A stretch of 64,000 nt of DNA, from the NCBI RefSeq assembly GCF_025698545.1, contig NC_068575.1, positions 62,939,980 through 63,003,979 of the forward strand, given 5' to 3'. The DNA comes from Gossypium raimondii. Taxonomy: Eukaryota > Streptophyta > Magnoliopsida > Malvales > Malvaceae. The stretch's first letter is position 1; every line of letters begins with the position of its first letter. Under the pieces are notes generated by a model. That model worked only from the letters and a program-made list of their open reading frames with translations, was not told the DNA's origin and made no database searches. The position numbers were made by a program, and so were the translations under genes. Of this stretch, positions 24,035 through 37,400 are shown one piece after another.

Positions 24035-26538
24035 ATGGGCGTTTGATCATTCAAAAATAATTTCCCTTAAAAGGGATGGCATAAGATTTCTCACAATCTA
24101 AAGCCCATTTTTAATTGTTAACGTAACTTTTTACAGAGACCATTGTATTATAAATTAAATTAAATTATTTATTTTTTATTTAAAGAATAACTAAATTAGT
24201 CTTTATATATTATTGTGCCTACAAAATGCGAAAGATTAATTACTGAGCTCGCTCCAAGATATACTTTAAAAGAAGAAGAAGCAAATTGATATTTTTATTA
24301 AAATATCATCTATTTCTACAATTAAAAGCAAACATTATTGACAGAATAACCATATATATTAACAAAACAGATAAAATTTTAACAAAAGATTAGAGATAAA
24401 ATATAAAATTTGCATCTGTCGACTACAAGTAGTGTTATTTAGATATATACATTTTGGAGTATTAATGTACACCAAAGCGGAGACAGACAAGTATAATTGC
24501 GAAGAATCTATTACAAACCAAATGCAAGCGTCCACAATAAAAACATTATCCTATTGCTTATATGGATTCCAAATCCAAAGACATTATCGATATCATAATC
24601 CAACGTATATGTATATTGTCTGAAATCCGAAAATTTAGCATAGCCACCCATCTTAATTTAAAATTCAATCGGTTTGGTAAAATAAAAATGAGAGACAGGG
24701 ATGGCCAGTTTGGTTATAAGATAGGTTTGTAATAACATCTTGTATTTGTTGGCTTACGTGAAATGAAGGCTACAATGTTATTGATTGCGCATTGGGGCCT
24801 CTAATTTTATAAAACACATTAATTGTTTTGGATTTTGATTCTTTGACTTTTGGACTTGTCCACCCAAACTTCTCTTTTTGGATTTAAAAGATAAGTCTCC
24901 CCACTTTCACATGCTTTGTTTCTTATGCCATCACTTCATTTTGCCCAATTTTCTTATGATTCTTTAACTTTTAATTTCTCTCTTACATTTTAGGATAATT
25001 AATAATAATATGTTGCCTGTCAATTGTATGACATGTTACCACTTAAAACTTCTTTTTTCTCTCCCCCTACATTCAATCCCTCACAAATATATTCGTTGTT
25101 ATCATTTGCATGGGTCTAAGGTTTTTTTTATGGTTCAAAGTGTCGATTAATTGAGAGGGCCGTGATAACGTGTTGAAGTTTTTTTTTTTTTTTTAATTTA
25201 AACGAGATAGTTTGGAAGCTCATTTTCTTCCTCATAAACTAAAAGTCATCTTGCCTTTCAAAGTTATGTATAATTTGGAACCAAAATCTTTTAACTTTAT
25301 TAGCTTTTGTATACAAGACATTTGCCCTCATTTACTTGTAATAATTTTTTATTGGAATTAAAATGAATATTTGGTAAAGAGAAAACGGTTTATGAAATAT
25401 GAAAATCATATTCATAGAAAAACGATTGAAGGAACGTGCATCCCTATGGCTCAACGTTAGCAATACAACTTCATGCAGACCCACTTTGAAGATATCCGAT
25501 GAGATCCTCTTATTTTATATTTTATATTTTAATCACGTATCAAATTTTAATTAAATAAAAAAGAATTTAATTATTTTTGATATAATGTTCAAATATTAAA
25601 TATATATTTATAAAAAATAGGATAATCTATACTAATAGTCACCTGGTTATAAAAAATTACAAAATAATCACTCAATTAGTTAGTTTACTAAAAAAATACA
25701 TTAATAGATAGGATGGAGATATATATGGAATAAATATATGCATCCAGTAGCATGTATGAAGAAGAGGAATGAGGATAGGCAGGCACATGAAGACTAAAAA
25801 GTTGGGGGATTCCCACAAAAGAGTATACATTACAACCAAAAATGATAAAGTGAGCCAACAGAAGAAAAAAAGAACATATCCACGCTCCTTGTCTGATCAT
25901 CTATAATTGTACTTTAAGTAAAGTTACCCATTGCTATTGCTATTGCCATGACATTTTTTTCTTTTTTCTTTTTTCTCGTCTTCAAGTCTTTATTACCATT
26001 TCATTACATTTCGGGAAAACAAATTCCAAGCACAAGAAGAAGAAACAGATAATCCAAACAAGAATCTTATTAAGTGCAATTTGCTGGGAAGTGACAAACT
26101 TTTGGCTGGAATTTTATGTTTGTCCTTATGGCCTTAATTTGGCTTTATCTCCATTAAGAGCTGAAAGTCATGTCATCTATTATTTATTATATTCAATGCA
26201 CCACATATGAAAATGATTTAAATTCATACAATTCATCTTAATTTTAGGGACATGGAGAATACCAAAAGCATCCAATTTTGCTTTGTTTTTATGATTATCA
26301 TTTTAACAAATTGCTTAGTTGGAAGAAATTTCTTGCATGGAAATGAATATTGACAATTTTGTGATGATGGGTAAATCCAATTATGTCCTGACTAACAAAC
26401 TTGAAATTAAAGATATATTAATTGATTTGTGAATGGGATGAAAGAGTGATATATATATATATATATATAATGGGTCATTTTGTAAGGGATATTAGAAAAG
26501 CAATTAAAAGTAATATTTGGTTTGGTTTGGTTTGGTTG

Positions 26539-26610
26539 ACATTAACAATACTGTCAGCGTAGGAAGTCGTGAATTTAAGTACGTTGAAGTGTATTTATCT
26601 TCTTAATTAT
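26539..26610 (+). repeat. Diverged SINE-like fragment (second copy)
   Basis: The run from ATTAACAATACTGTCAGCG to TTCTTAATTATTT can be aligned with the SINE-like copy at 28583-28685 (CTACTGTAGGA...GTGCGTTAAAACG...CCTCTTATTTTT). The 5' A-box part is lost or replaced by a (GGTTT)n tract. Confidence 0.35.
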
Positions 26611-28582
26611 TTAGAAGTTGGGAAAAGATTATGAAGAATTGTAGGCATTATATAAAAAAAATACAAATAGATAAAAATGTATGTGTCGTGGGAGAAACAA
26701 CCTTAAATTATACCAAAGCTATTCCTATATATCATTCTTAATATTTAGAACGTACCTAATTTTGTATACAAATCCAACATCTTCTTATACTATATTTTTA
26801 GTACTTATGTAGTTAGCTTAAGGCAGCTTTCTACAGTAGTATATAAATAAATATAAGGGTAGCTAGTCCAAGACCGTAACTTTTTATTTAATGTAAAATT
26901 TCACTTTTTTCCTTAATTAGGACCATTTTTATTTCTTATAATAATATATATTCATTAATTTGTTCATCCTGTCGGATGTTGTGGTTGATGAAATGAATGG
27001 AAAAAGCAAAGCTGCTTAAGTAGATATTTTATTATTGAATCTAACAAGTTGAAATAAAAATATAAGAATTTGTCAAAATCTATATAATGTCGAGATTAGG
27101 AATAATTATAGAAATGCATCGGAGGAGACATAAAAGAATATAGAAGCAGGAAGTCTAATTAGCAATGTTGTTATAATAAGAATAAAAATGAAAGGGAGGA
27201 TGGGAGTTGGATTCTTAACACATGCCTTACCGCAGGGGAATGTCCTTTGCAATCATCTGTGTTTTGCTTTCATCCAAAACTAAAGAATCTAATATATAAG
27301 TAAATAGCTAAATGTGGTTTGGGAATGGGTCCCACATTTTCAGGGCAATACCAACATTAATTCTTATTTTAAAGGATAAATTTACTAATTACATATACAT
27401 AAGTTTTTTTATTTTAATTCAATTCTAAATATAATTATTTGTGTATATAACATAATATTATTATATTATCAATCATATTAATGATTTATAATAAATCAAA
27501 ATTTATTACATATTTGATGATATGTAGAGTTTTGAAATTTATACAATAATATAAATTTATTTGTTTAAATTCGAAATTCGAAAATGATAAAAATAAATAA
27601 ATATATTTGTAATTAGATGAAAGGTTTAAGTTGGATAAGAAGAAAGCAAGAAATTGACATCATTCATTTATGTTGGAAATGACCTATCATATACTTACAG
27701 GCTGTACTTTGATTCTAACAAACAAATAACAATTTCCTAACTAAATATCTTCCAATTCAAGATTTAAGTTTACTCAATTCCTCTTTATATGTTTATTGGA
27801 AAAAAATAAAGTTATGTTATGAATATTTTATTGAACGAATGTTTTGATAAATTTTAAATTTTAATAGTAATTAGAAATAGTATTTTATTTCATTTATATT
27901 TTTATATCTAAACATATAGATTTTGGAGAAGCATTGTAACTTACTTCTACGCTCACTCTTTTATTATCCTATTTTCTTTATTTTTACTCTCTATCTCTAT
28001 TCTTTTATTTTATAACAAGATATTCATTCTTAACATCAATTATATAACTCATATTTTATAACGGTTCGAGTGTTGTTACCAAATTAAAATAGCCCTCATA
28101 CACCAAATCTATTCAAAAATCTAACATTAATTTTATTCATCTATAATTGCTTTAAAATAACTTTCACGTGTGACACTCTAATTACAATTGGTCCTAAAAA
28201 TTGAAGCATCAAACTTACTTTTCAATTACCCAAATACAAGCTTAACACTCCAATGACTGCTATACCCTCGAGGACGTCTTAACAGCTCCAAATCCTTAAC
28301 TTTAGAGGAAAAAAAAGGTTAGTTCCGATTTAATTTAATTACGAATAAGGATAATTTAGTCATTTCAATGGATGCATATTCATTACAATTTCTTCAATAA
28401 AATATAGTACAAAAGTAAATTAAAAATCATTTATATTATATTTCAAATAAAACAACTGAAAAATATTATTTGAAATTCAAATAAAAATCTCTTACCATTT
28501 CATTAATAAGCACATTAAAAAAATCCGATTACATAAATATATACATAAAACAAAATTTTAAAATGCAAAGAAATATAATTTT

Positions 28583-28685
28583 AGTAGCCAATTGAGTCTT
28601 AGCTCAATAGGCATTATTACTACTGTAGGAGAACATAAATTTGAGTGCGTTAAAACGTATTATCCTCTTATTTTTCAAAAGAACA
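28583..28685 (+). mobile_element. tRNA-derived SINE-like element
   Basis: TAGCTCAATAGG at 28600-28611 resembles a pol III A box (TRGCNNARYNGG). AAATTTGAGTGCG at about 28637-28649 resembles a diverged B box (GGTTCGANTCC), at a spacing typical of tRNA-like promoters. The 3' part is T-rich (CTCTTATTTTTC). There is no cloverleaf, so it is not a tRNA gene. Ends and target duplication are not resolved. Confidence 0.45.
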
Positions 28686-29485
28686 AATATAATTAGAACT
28701 TATAATGAGATTCAATATATATAATTTTAATATCGTAAATACATTAAAATATTTCTCAAATTTTCTGTTTATTCCATATTTCCTTTCTTTTCTTTGTTTT
28801 ATTCTTTTTCCCATTAGATGGTAAAGGACTGAATTAGCCTTGATAACAATAAAATTACGTTGCTTACTTGTTTATTTATCAATGAATTCAAAATTTCACA
28901 TGCCATGAGGAACAACTTTCATATTAGGGTATAGATTTCTTTTATACTTCAAAAAGGAAAAAAATAATTTGATTCAGCTATCTATTAGTATTAATAAAAG
29001 TGAGGTCAGGTGATCTGCTTACGTGGGAGATGAATAATGAGATATTTGTTTCTTTGTGGGATCATAAGGTTTCAACCATTTTCATTGGGCTTATAAACAA
29101 GGTTTTATGGAGCTACACACTATACCTGATGAAGAAGAGGGTTGGAATTTAAGAGAGAAAAGAAAAAAAGCTGAAACAAGAAAGCTGATCATCAGACCCA
29201 AAGAAACGAAACAAAAAAAAAAGGGCTTTTCTTTTTTACTTGATCTACCTTCCTCTATCTCATGTCATGCTGTACTAGCTTTTCTTTGTCCCCTTTTTTC
29301 AATTTCTTTTCAAATACAAACTTTTGATCAGCTTTACAGAGTGAGAAGAAATAGGCAAGACCAGAAAGGAAGCATTTAGCCAAGGAAAAATATTTTGCTT
29401 TGCCCTCTTTGGCTCTATATTAACTAAAATAGTTAATCGTGCCCAAAGAGAGGTTGTGCAGTGCAGTGCAGGAGCTATTTTATCT

Positions 29486-31283
29486 ATGTTGCCCGATAAC
29501 TCTTGCTCTTCACAGCCATTATATTTAGAGAATGGTAGTACTAACAATAAGAGGAAAAGAAGACCGGCTGGAACGCCAGGTATGGGGTCAATATCATATC
29601 GTATATGTATATGCAGCTACCATAGCATAGGCAATACTAATTGTTCAATTTTTGGCTTGTAATTTGAATATGTACTTGGGGGTTGATGTAGATCCAGATG
29701 CAGAAGTGGTTTCTCTATCCCCCAAAACACTGCTGGAGTCGGATCGTTACGTTTGTGAGATCTGTAACCAAGGGTTTCAGAGAGACCAAAACCTACAGAT
29801 GCATAGGCGGCGACATAAGGTTCCATGGAAGCTACTCAAGAGAGAAACTCCGGTGGTGAGGAAGCGGGTGTTTGTTTGCCCGGAGCCTACCTGCTTGCAC
29901 CATGATCCCTGCCATGCTCTAGGTGATTTGGTTGGGATAAAGAAGCATTTTAGGAGAAAACACAGCAACCACAAGCAATGGGTGTGCCAGAAATGTTCTA
30001 AGGGTTATGCTGTTCAATCTGATTATAAAGCCCATCTTAAAACCTGTGGCACCAGAGGCCATTCCTGTGATTGCGGCAGAGTTTTTTCAAGGTTCCTTCC
30101 TTTTCCTATTCCTTTTTATGCTTTTTTTTTTTTGTATTTTCAAGCTAAAAGATTATACCTGTTCCAAACTATGATTGCATATATAGTGAAATCTCTCTTT
30201 GCTGACCACTTTAATATATATTTTTTACTTCAAAAGAAAAAAAAAAGTTTGTACTTTGTTTTGACTGACGAATTATGAAACCTTAAGCCAGTGTTCAACA
30301 GCTGTTTATTGGCAGCAGTTTAACACATTTCCCGAAGATGAGTTTCAGTTTGTCTTGGTCGTGTTGCTGTTGCTGGTTTCAAATCCTATCAAACAGTTAA
30401 TTAGCCTTTAGTTTATCTTAACACATATTGTTTGTTCCTTCGTTTTTGTTTTTTTTCCTTAATCGGTAAATGCTCTTTCCACCATTTCTATCGCAATCAA
30501 TGGAAACATTAATTTATAGATTTCAGTGTTGTTTCTTTATAAATACAATATATTAAATACACTTGCATGGATTTTGGTTTGATCTCTCTTTCTTTATTTG
30601 CCAGTTTATGCTACATAGAATCATAACTTCAGTTTAGACATTTCCTGCTTGTGTTTGATAGAGTTGAGAGTTTCATTGAACATCAAGATGCTTGCCATAT
30701 GGGCCGTGTCAGGCAAGAACCACAAGCACTTCAACCGGCTTGCTTGTCACGAACAGCTTCGAGCCACAGTCCGTCCAGTGATACCAATTTCAGCACATCT
30801 CCTTGGCCAAGTAGTTTGATGTTGGCAAAGACAATGGATACCCCTAGTTCCCCACAAAAAGCACAATACCACAATTTGGAACTTCAACTCCTAACCACTT
30901 CAAGTCCCAGTCCCACTGAGGCTAAAAAATATTCAACCCAAGCTGGTGAACAGCTAAGGTTGGCAATGGCGGAGAAAGCTTACGCAGAAGAGGCAAGACG
31001 GGAAGCGAAAAGGCAGATGGAAATAGCTGAGCAAGAGTTTGGCAAGGCAAAGAGAATTAGGTTACAAGCACAAGCTGAATTAGAAAAGGCTCACGATATA
31101 AAGGAGCATGCAATAAAGCAAATCAGATCCACCATGCTTGAAATTACTTGCCAAGCTTGTAAGCAGCAGTTCCAAGCCAGAACACCTCTCGGAGACAAGT
31201 GTCCAGTAGTGAATTACATTTCATCAGGTATAACAGAAGGTGAAGTTGAAAACGATATTGGAGCAAAGGTTACTAAAACATAA
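29486..31283 (+). CDS. INDETERMINATE-domain C2H2 transcription factor, SGR5/IDD15 type
   Basis: Exons 29486-29579, 29692-30091 and 30662-31283 join in frame to 371 residues. An in-frame ATG at 29456 would add ten residues; I prefer 29486 because family members begin close to it. The INDETERMINATE domain is complete: a first C2H2 finger in YVCEICNQGFQRDQNLQMH, a second from CPEPTCLHH to the KKHFRRKH histidines, a C2HC finger CQKCSKGYAVQSDYKAHLKTC-type, and a CCHC finger CDCGRVFSRVESFIEHQD. RKRRPAGTP, an NLS-like stretch, precedes it. Residues about 260-325 form a charged Ala/Glu/Lys/Arg-rich coiled coil typical of the IDD14/15/16 branch. In Arabidopsis these factors act in shoot gravitropism, auxin synthesis and starch response. 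The second intron interrupts the last finger codon. Intron read-through would leave the fourth finger incomplete. Confidence 0.92.
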
Positions 31284-31519
31284 ACATAAACCACCATTGA
31301 TTAGTGGAGTGTTTATCGTGCATTTGGTGTGATGTAATTTGTTCATTGAATTGGGTAAATGGAAGGTAGGAATGGGTTTTGTTGGATATATTTGTTCTAG
31401 GTTTTCCTACTCAGTTTCGTTGGATTTTGTGGTTGGAATATTTGGAGAGATGTTTGTAGCCCTAACTAAACAAGTCAGAAAATGGTGGCCTTTCATTAAT
31501 ATATGAATAACAATACAAT

Positions 31520-33780
31520 ACAAAACAAAGCACGAGAGAGAGAGAGGAATCTTGAGACTGATGGTCCTTTTTTGTGAAATAAATGCAAATGAAGGCCATG
31601 TTTTTCAGTGCCACACTTGTCAGTCACAGCACAAATAGTTAAACTCTCATTTATGCAGAGACTATTGGTTCATGACTTGTGTGGTCAGTTGGATGGTTGA
31701 AAGGAAAACCTACCTGCGTCCTGTTGTCTGTTATCTTTAACCATTTCTTTTTCTACCAAACGGCAAGGCTAATGCTAGCTACAGCTTTTTCAATCTGATT
31801 TTGCCTTTATGTTCTTGGAAAATGTGCTTCTCTTCCATGATGTTGCTGCTCCCACTCACAAATATTGCCTGCTTTCTTCTGGTTGGCAAATATTGCAAAT
31901 AGTTTGAAGCATGTGTCTTGAAGTAGTCAATATTGATATAAACTGAAATATCTATTTGTTTTTTTCATGACTCCACTCATAGTCATAGTTTAATCAATAT
32001 TGATATAAACCTAAATATTTTAAGTAGAATGTGTTATGTGATTGCACTCGGATATCAAATGCTGAAAATGACCAAACAAACAAGGAGAATACCAACTAAT
32101 TAGAACTCTCTTCTAATGAATAAAGTCAGAGGAGATACCGAATTTCGAGTTTATGATTGCTTTTTGCTAAAACACGCTAGCCACTATCAGCAAGAGATCC
32201 TTATGTTCGAAAATGGTGTTGGGATGGATGTTGGGCCAGATCTCGTTCTTCCATTGGGAAGCTTCAACTTTGTGTTTGCCCAACCGCCTATACACTTCAA
32301 GCCCCACTCCTATTGTCTCTGCTATACTCCCTATACTTTTTGTAAATTTAAAATTAGTCTCTTTAATTTTTAAATTTTAACATTCAGTCTAATTTTAATA
32401 CTCTTGGTTTTTTTTTTTTCAATTTATTGGTGTAACATTTTCAAATAAAACGAATACTCACTTGGTATCTATATAACTAAAAAAAAATTATAATAAACCT
32501 GAATTTAATAAAATAATTACATGCAATAATATTGTTACTTTTCATCATTAATAAAATATAATATCATCTTCCTTTATAGTTCTCAGATTTAAAGAGCTAA
32601 CAGAGTTGGATAGTTGAGTAATTATTGAAAACTCTTCCTTTTATAAAATGCATTTGATAGGATTCAAACTCAAATCATTGTAATGTTAACATATTAACTT
32701 TATCATTTCAATTGTTGAGGAGAGGTAGGTCTGGGATCTTCAATGGAAAGTATTGTCCCACTCGGGAGTTTTTTATCTCCCTTAGGGAGCACCTCGATAA
32801 GGCATATAATGCCTTAGTTGATGGTTCAATCCCCTGTAAGCGCACTTTCCATAGTTAATTTCTAACAATATTGAGACTTCTCTTGTGAACTTGCAGGTCG
32901 TATATACATCAATCGAGATGTTTCCTAATGAAGACAAACAACCTCCCCGAGTGGGACAATACCTTCCGTTGAAGGTGTGAGACCCAACTCCCTCAACATC
33001 AACCAAAGACTTATTTGATTTTAATATCAATTTTTATAAATATATTTGTTACACAAATTTACCTGCCGTAATTTAATTACAAATTTAAAATATAATATTT
33101 AAATGAATTATTTATTAATAAATTATAAATTATAAGAAAAAAATGGGTAAGAAATGTTAGAGAACCTGGTAGACCTAATCATGGGCCAAGCTGGACTGAT
33201 ACAAAATTTTAGGCTTAACCTAAAAAATGATCCTAAAATTTTGCCCAAATCTGACCCAGATAAAAATACTAAACGTGCCTAACTCACCCCACCCGTATTA
33301 AAATTATTTTTATATAAAAATAAATTTAAAAAATATAATACATCAAATGTATTAAAAATATTAAAATAAATATTTATTAACAAATTAAAAATACATTAAA
33401 GACATAGTAAGTAAATGCCTATAATAAATAACAAAATTAATAATAAAATAAGAGTTATATAATATTCAAATAATAATAATAAAATATTAATACAAGAACA
33501 AAATGGTAACAATAAACAAGATCAAAACAACGGGTAACTTACCCGAGACCCAACCTATCTGAAAACAGATTTTATTTTTGCTCAAACCAATATTTTAAAC
33601 TTATATTTTTGTGCAAAATCTCAGGATTTCGAGCGGGGGTAGTCTGACCCGTGATAAGTATAGAAGCGGGGGACTTAATTCTAATAATGAGTAAAATCCA
33701 TCCTGAAGAGGGGAAAAGGAAAACAAAACTGAAAATAAAATAAAACAGAAGGGCAGGCAGAGAAGAAAAAAATTCCCGCT
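31520..33780. other. Gene-free spacer before the DYRK-type kinase
   Basis: It contains a (GA)n run near 31531-31545, AT-rich DNA, the inverted-repeat element at 32713-32998, and Gln/Lys-poor short frames that match nothing I recognise. The tract 33170-33600 (GGGCCAAGCTGGACTGA...) resembles dispersed repeat filler. No exon set is supportable. Confidence 0.5.
32713..32998. mobile_element. Fold-back element with ~50-bp terminal inverted repeats
   Basis: The left end starts TGTTGAGGAGAGGTAGGTCT. The reverse complement of the right end starts TGTTGAGGGAGTTGGGTCTC. The match continues through AGTATTGTCCCACTCGG (left) and GGTATTGTCCCACTCGG (right). Flanks are TTCAAT on the left and TCAACC on the right, which gives only a weak 4-bp TCAA duplication. 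No coding capacity. The superfamily is unclear. Confidence 0.65.
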
Positions 33781-33826
33781 GTAAATTTTGTTACTTTCTT
33801 GCCATCTTTTAACGTGGAGTAGGGCA

Positions 33827-34457
33827 ATGGAATGGAATCCAAAGCAAACAACAGAAGAGATTGGCGTGCATGCTATTCTTGGTCTCCTTGATCTGTAAGT
33901 TCTTTTATTTGTTATTTCGAATCTCCTCTGCTTCTGCTTTTTGGCTGCATCCATTCATCTCTGCTTTCTTTTCATTTTCTTATAAAAAGGTTGTCCGGGA
34001 ATTCTTTTAGGGTTTTGGTTAGAGCTCTGGATCTTGTTAACCTCGATCTCGTCCAAGCTGTTGGGAATTTTTGTATGATTTTTGTCGCTTCCATTTATGA
34101 AAAATGTACCAATATCATGGAATATGAGGCTTTTCTTTAGGGGAAAGGAAAAACTTTCACTCTTCGGCGCTAAGAAACAAAAAGGAAAACGAAATGTGGG
34201 ATTCATATTCATTCTTTCTTAGTGATTGAAGTTAGCACTTTCGAACAAAAAAAAATAGAGAGAAGCTAGCACTAGTAGGCAATGGCAGTTAAGAATTCAA
34301 TTACTATTACCCTTAATTTTAAAGTTTTCCACATTTGCGGTATGGTTTTCATAGAATTGCATTTATTTTTGTAGCTCAGTACTATATATAAAAGCAAAAA
34401 TTGAACGTTTGTGTCGTTTGCTTGGATATTTTTAGGTTGGTAGATGCTTGCTTCTAG
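33827..34457 (+). promoter_or_regulatory. Spliced leader with overlapping upstream ORFs for the DYRK-type kinase
   Basis: A leader exon ends at 33894 (donor GTAAGT) and a TTTTTAG acceptor ends at 34435, giving a ~540-bp leader intron. The first ATG (33827) opens a 29-codon ORF that crosses the splice and stops at 34455-34457, thirty bases before the main ATG at 34487. A second ATG at 33832 opens a 19-codon ORF in another frame. Such uORFs usually reduce main-ORF translation. The exon and junctions are inferred from consensus; the ORFs follow from them. Confidence 0.45.
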
Positions 34458-34486
34458 TACCTTTGCTAGGTTTATGGTACTTCATA

Positions 34487-37400
34487 ATGACGGAACCAAG
34501 CTCAATAGATGTGATTTTGGACTTTCTGACGAGAAATCACTTTACAAGAGCAGAGGCAGCTTTGCGGAGTGAACTTAATAACCACCCTGATTTGAATGGT
34601 TTCCTTCAGAAACTTACCCTTGAAGAAAAGGACTCGGGAAAGGTACTAGAGGAAGAAATTGGGAAAAAAATAGTGACCGGAAGTAGTGGATCAGGTTCTC
34701 AAAACAGTGGAGAGGTTTCCAAGGAACTTATAGTGGAAGAGATAGAATGTGGGGCTAGCAGAAATGGGTCTGAAAGGAAATGGAGAAATGCTACTTCTAC
34801 TGGGGAATGTAATAAACCTGATGAAGCAAAAGCTACAAGCGGTAAGAGTTTCACCTTCTCTAAAAGTTCAGAGGATACCTTACTCGATTTGCAGTCCTGG
34901 AACTGCAGAACTAGCAATGGTCCTTGTACGAACAAAAATGACGGTTTTGTTAGTAGCACTAGCTTTTCAGAGCTAGAGAAACCAGATCAGTCAAGATATC
35001 GTACAGCCAAAGCTCCTGACACTGATAAAGGCAATGTTAAACATGGGGAAGAGATTGCCTTTCCTGGTGAAATGAAATCTTCATGGCTTGGAAATACTAG
35101 CAAAGCTAATGTAAGTTCCAAGTATGACCAGTTTGAAACTAGTGATACTAAGGACCTTGTTCAGGAATCTAAGACTTGCAGCGTGTACTTGAAGGAAAAC
35201 TTTCCTGATAAAAGCAGATGGTCTAGAACTGACAAACCCACTAGTTCATCTTCAGAGATATGGAAGGATTGTTCTGTGAAGACTGTTTTTCCATTCCCTA
35301 AGGTGGATGTATCAATCAGTTATGATGGTGCTAGTGCTTCAGATACGAGACAAGGAAACGTAAAAGCAGATGTACTTGATACTAGAACAGCAGTTAAAGA
35401 TCAGGTGGATGAGGTTGGAAGGTTTCTATTTGTTGGGAATTTTCAAGAGCAAACATGTACAAATGGATTGGCGATTGTTCTTGCATCTGATAATCCAAGG
35501 GGAGAGTTACCTAGGCTGCCACCAGTTAAACTCAAGTCGGAGGAGAAGGCATTGAATGTTAATTGGGAGCTTAATGGCTCAGGTGCGAAGGTCACTAGTG
35601 CGGACAATACATTCCTTATAGGGTCCTATGTAGATGTCCCTGTTGGGCAAGAAATAAACTCTTCAGGTTAGTTCACATAATGATACTGTTATTGTTGATA
35701 TGTGCTTACAGATATATTTGATTTATTAATTTATTTTAAATTAATGGCGGCAAATTGTTGACTAATTACCCAAACTTTCATTATTTTCTACCTTTCCTTT
35801 TTCCATACTTCATTTTCCATTTATTATACATTCTTGTGGGATGCAACATTTTATATTTCTAAACCCACATGACTAATTTGTTTTGGTAAAAATTGTTGTT
35901 CACTTGAAAAATTCCATCTAGCCATGGGTGGCAAAGTCTCATTGGTGAGCTCTATGAATTTTTTGTTTGAAGTCTTATCCTCTAGAGGAATTGATACTTT
36001 GTTTTTCTTTGTTTTAAAAAGTGTCATAGTAGGTTTGTGAATTTTCCGTTGGCAAGTGCTTTTGGGGTCCCTAAAAACCACTTAATGCCACAAACTGTAA
36101 TAATAATGAAAAAAAGAAGGAAGGTTGGATGAACCCTTTAATGCAAAATTCGAATGGAAAAAATATTTTTGCTTACCTGGTGTAGTTGATTGAAGTCAGA
36201 CATAACAAGAGAAGTATAAGAAAAATATAAATGGCTTGACAATGGCATGAGTTGAGCTTGTGTATTCGTCTAGTAAGGTCTGGGCAGGTGATGAGTAGCT
36301 TGACTAGATTACACTCCTAATTATGCATTGTAATATTTGATACCTTTAACAATGCTTAAATTAAGAGCTACCGATTGTTTCTTGAGGTTTAGTGATCTTA
36401 CTCATCTAGTGACCCCATGTTTTAAAATTTGATGGTAATTGTATTGTCTTGAAACTTGTGTTAATGTAACCTTAAAGCCTACCCTCAGTTTTTTCCAAAT
36501 CCACCAGGCCTCAATACCCTATTGGTCAGTCTATGATTTGAACTAACCAGATCCTGCTTATATTCACATATTGTCTCTGGGTGTCAAAATAGATATCATC
36601 CATCTTCCTACGTGACATATTAATGGGATATCAGTTATCTTTAAGCATCTGTGACTGCAATAGAAGAAACAAAAAAATAAGCTTGTCTTATATGGTCTTT
36701 TTTTAACACTAATCATGGTAAATGCATTTATTTCTACCAGCTTTACACTGGCAATGATTTAATTGATTATCTCTTCTCCGAATTCTAGATGTTGCATGCT
36801 TAAGCTTTAGCAATATATATCTAATATGTTCATAAAAAGATCCAACTTGTAGCTTTCTCTGGTTCCCTAGGGTAGGATGCTATGTTGTTGTTATCTAGAC
36901 ATGAATCTATTAAGTTATGATCATCAATGATCCTTTTGTTTGTTTATTTGTAGAGAAGTGTTTTTCCCCCTCTTATAACTCTGCTGAGTAGAGCTGGTAT
37001 CTAGTTTATGATGATCCAGGTAAAATGCATGCTGGAAGTAATTGGCTTTCTATAAGTCAGGGCATTGCTGAAGATGCATCTGATCTGGTTTCTGGTTTTG
37101 CTACTATTGGTGATGGATTAAGTGAATCTGTTGATTTCCCTAATGAATATTGGGACTCTGATGAATATGATGATGATGATGATATTGGATACATGAGACA
37201 ACCTATTGAGGATGAAGCCTGGTTTCTGGCTCATGAAATTGATTATCCTAGTGACAATGAAAAGGGGACTGGGCATGGGAGTGTTCGAGATCTGCAAGAA
37301 AGAGGTCAAACCAAGAGTGAGGATGATCAATCATTTTTAGAGGAGGATTCTTGCTTCTCAGGTGAACAATATTGCCAGGCAAAGAATGTTGAACCTGTTG

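Larger units (their letters stand above)
22430..29400. other. Large gene-free AT-rich region
   Basis: About 7 kb without any exon set I can support. It holds several decayed repeats, listed separately, and simple repeats: (AAGGC)n at 24010-24034, a poly-T run near 25177-25194, (AT)n at 26448-26469 and (GGTTT)n at 26516-26537. The part nearest 29486 may carry distal regulatory DNA of the IDD gene. Confidence 0.6.

Noticed and set aside
24001-24040. CRISPR-like or array-like short repeats
   Set aside because: The repeated CAAGG units have no spacers. It is a plain microsatellite in plant nuclear DNA.
28600-28650. Possible tRNA gene
   Set aside because: A- and B-box-like words exist but no acceptor stem or anticodon arm can be folded; a SINE-like relic is the better reading.
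34448-34486. Upstream in-frame ATG as the DYRK kinase start
   Set aside because: It adds an unrelated hydrophobic MLLVPLLGLWYFI stretch. The MTEPSSIDVILDFL start at 34487 fits the LisH-like family N-terminus.
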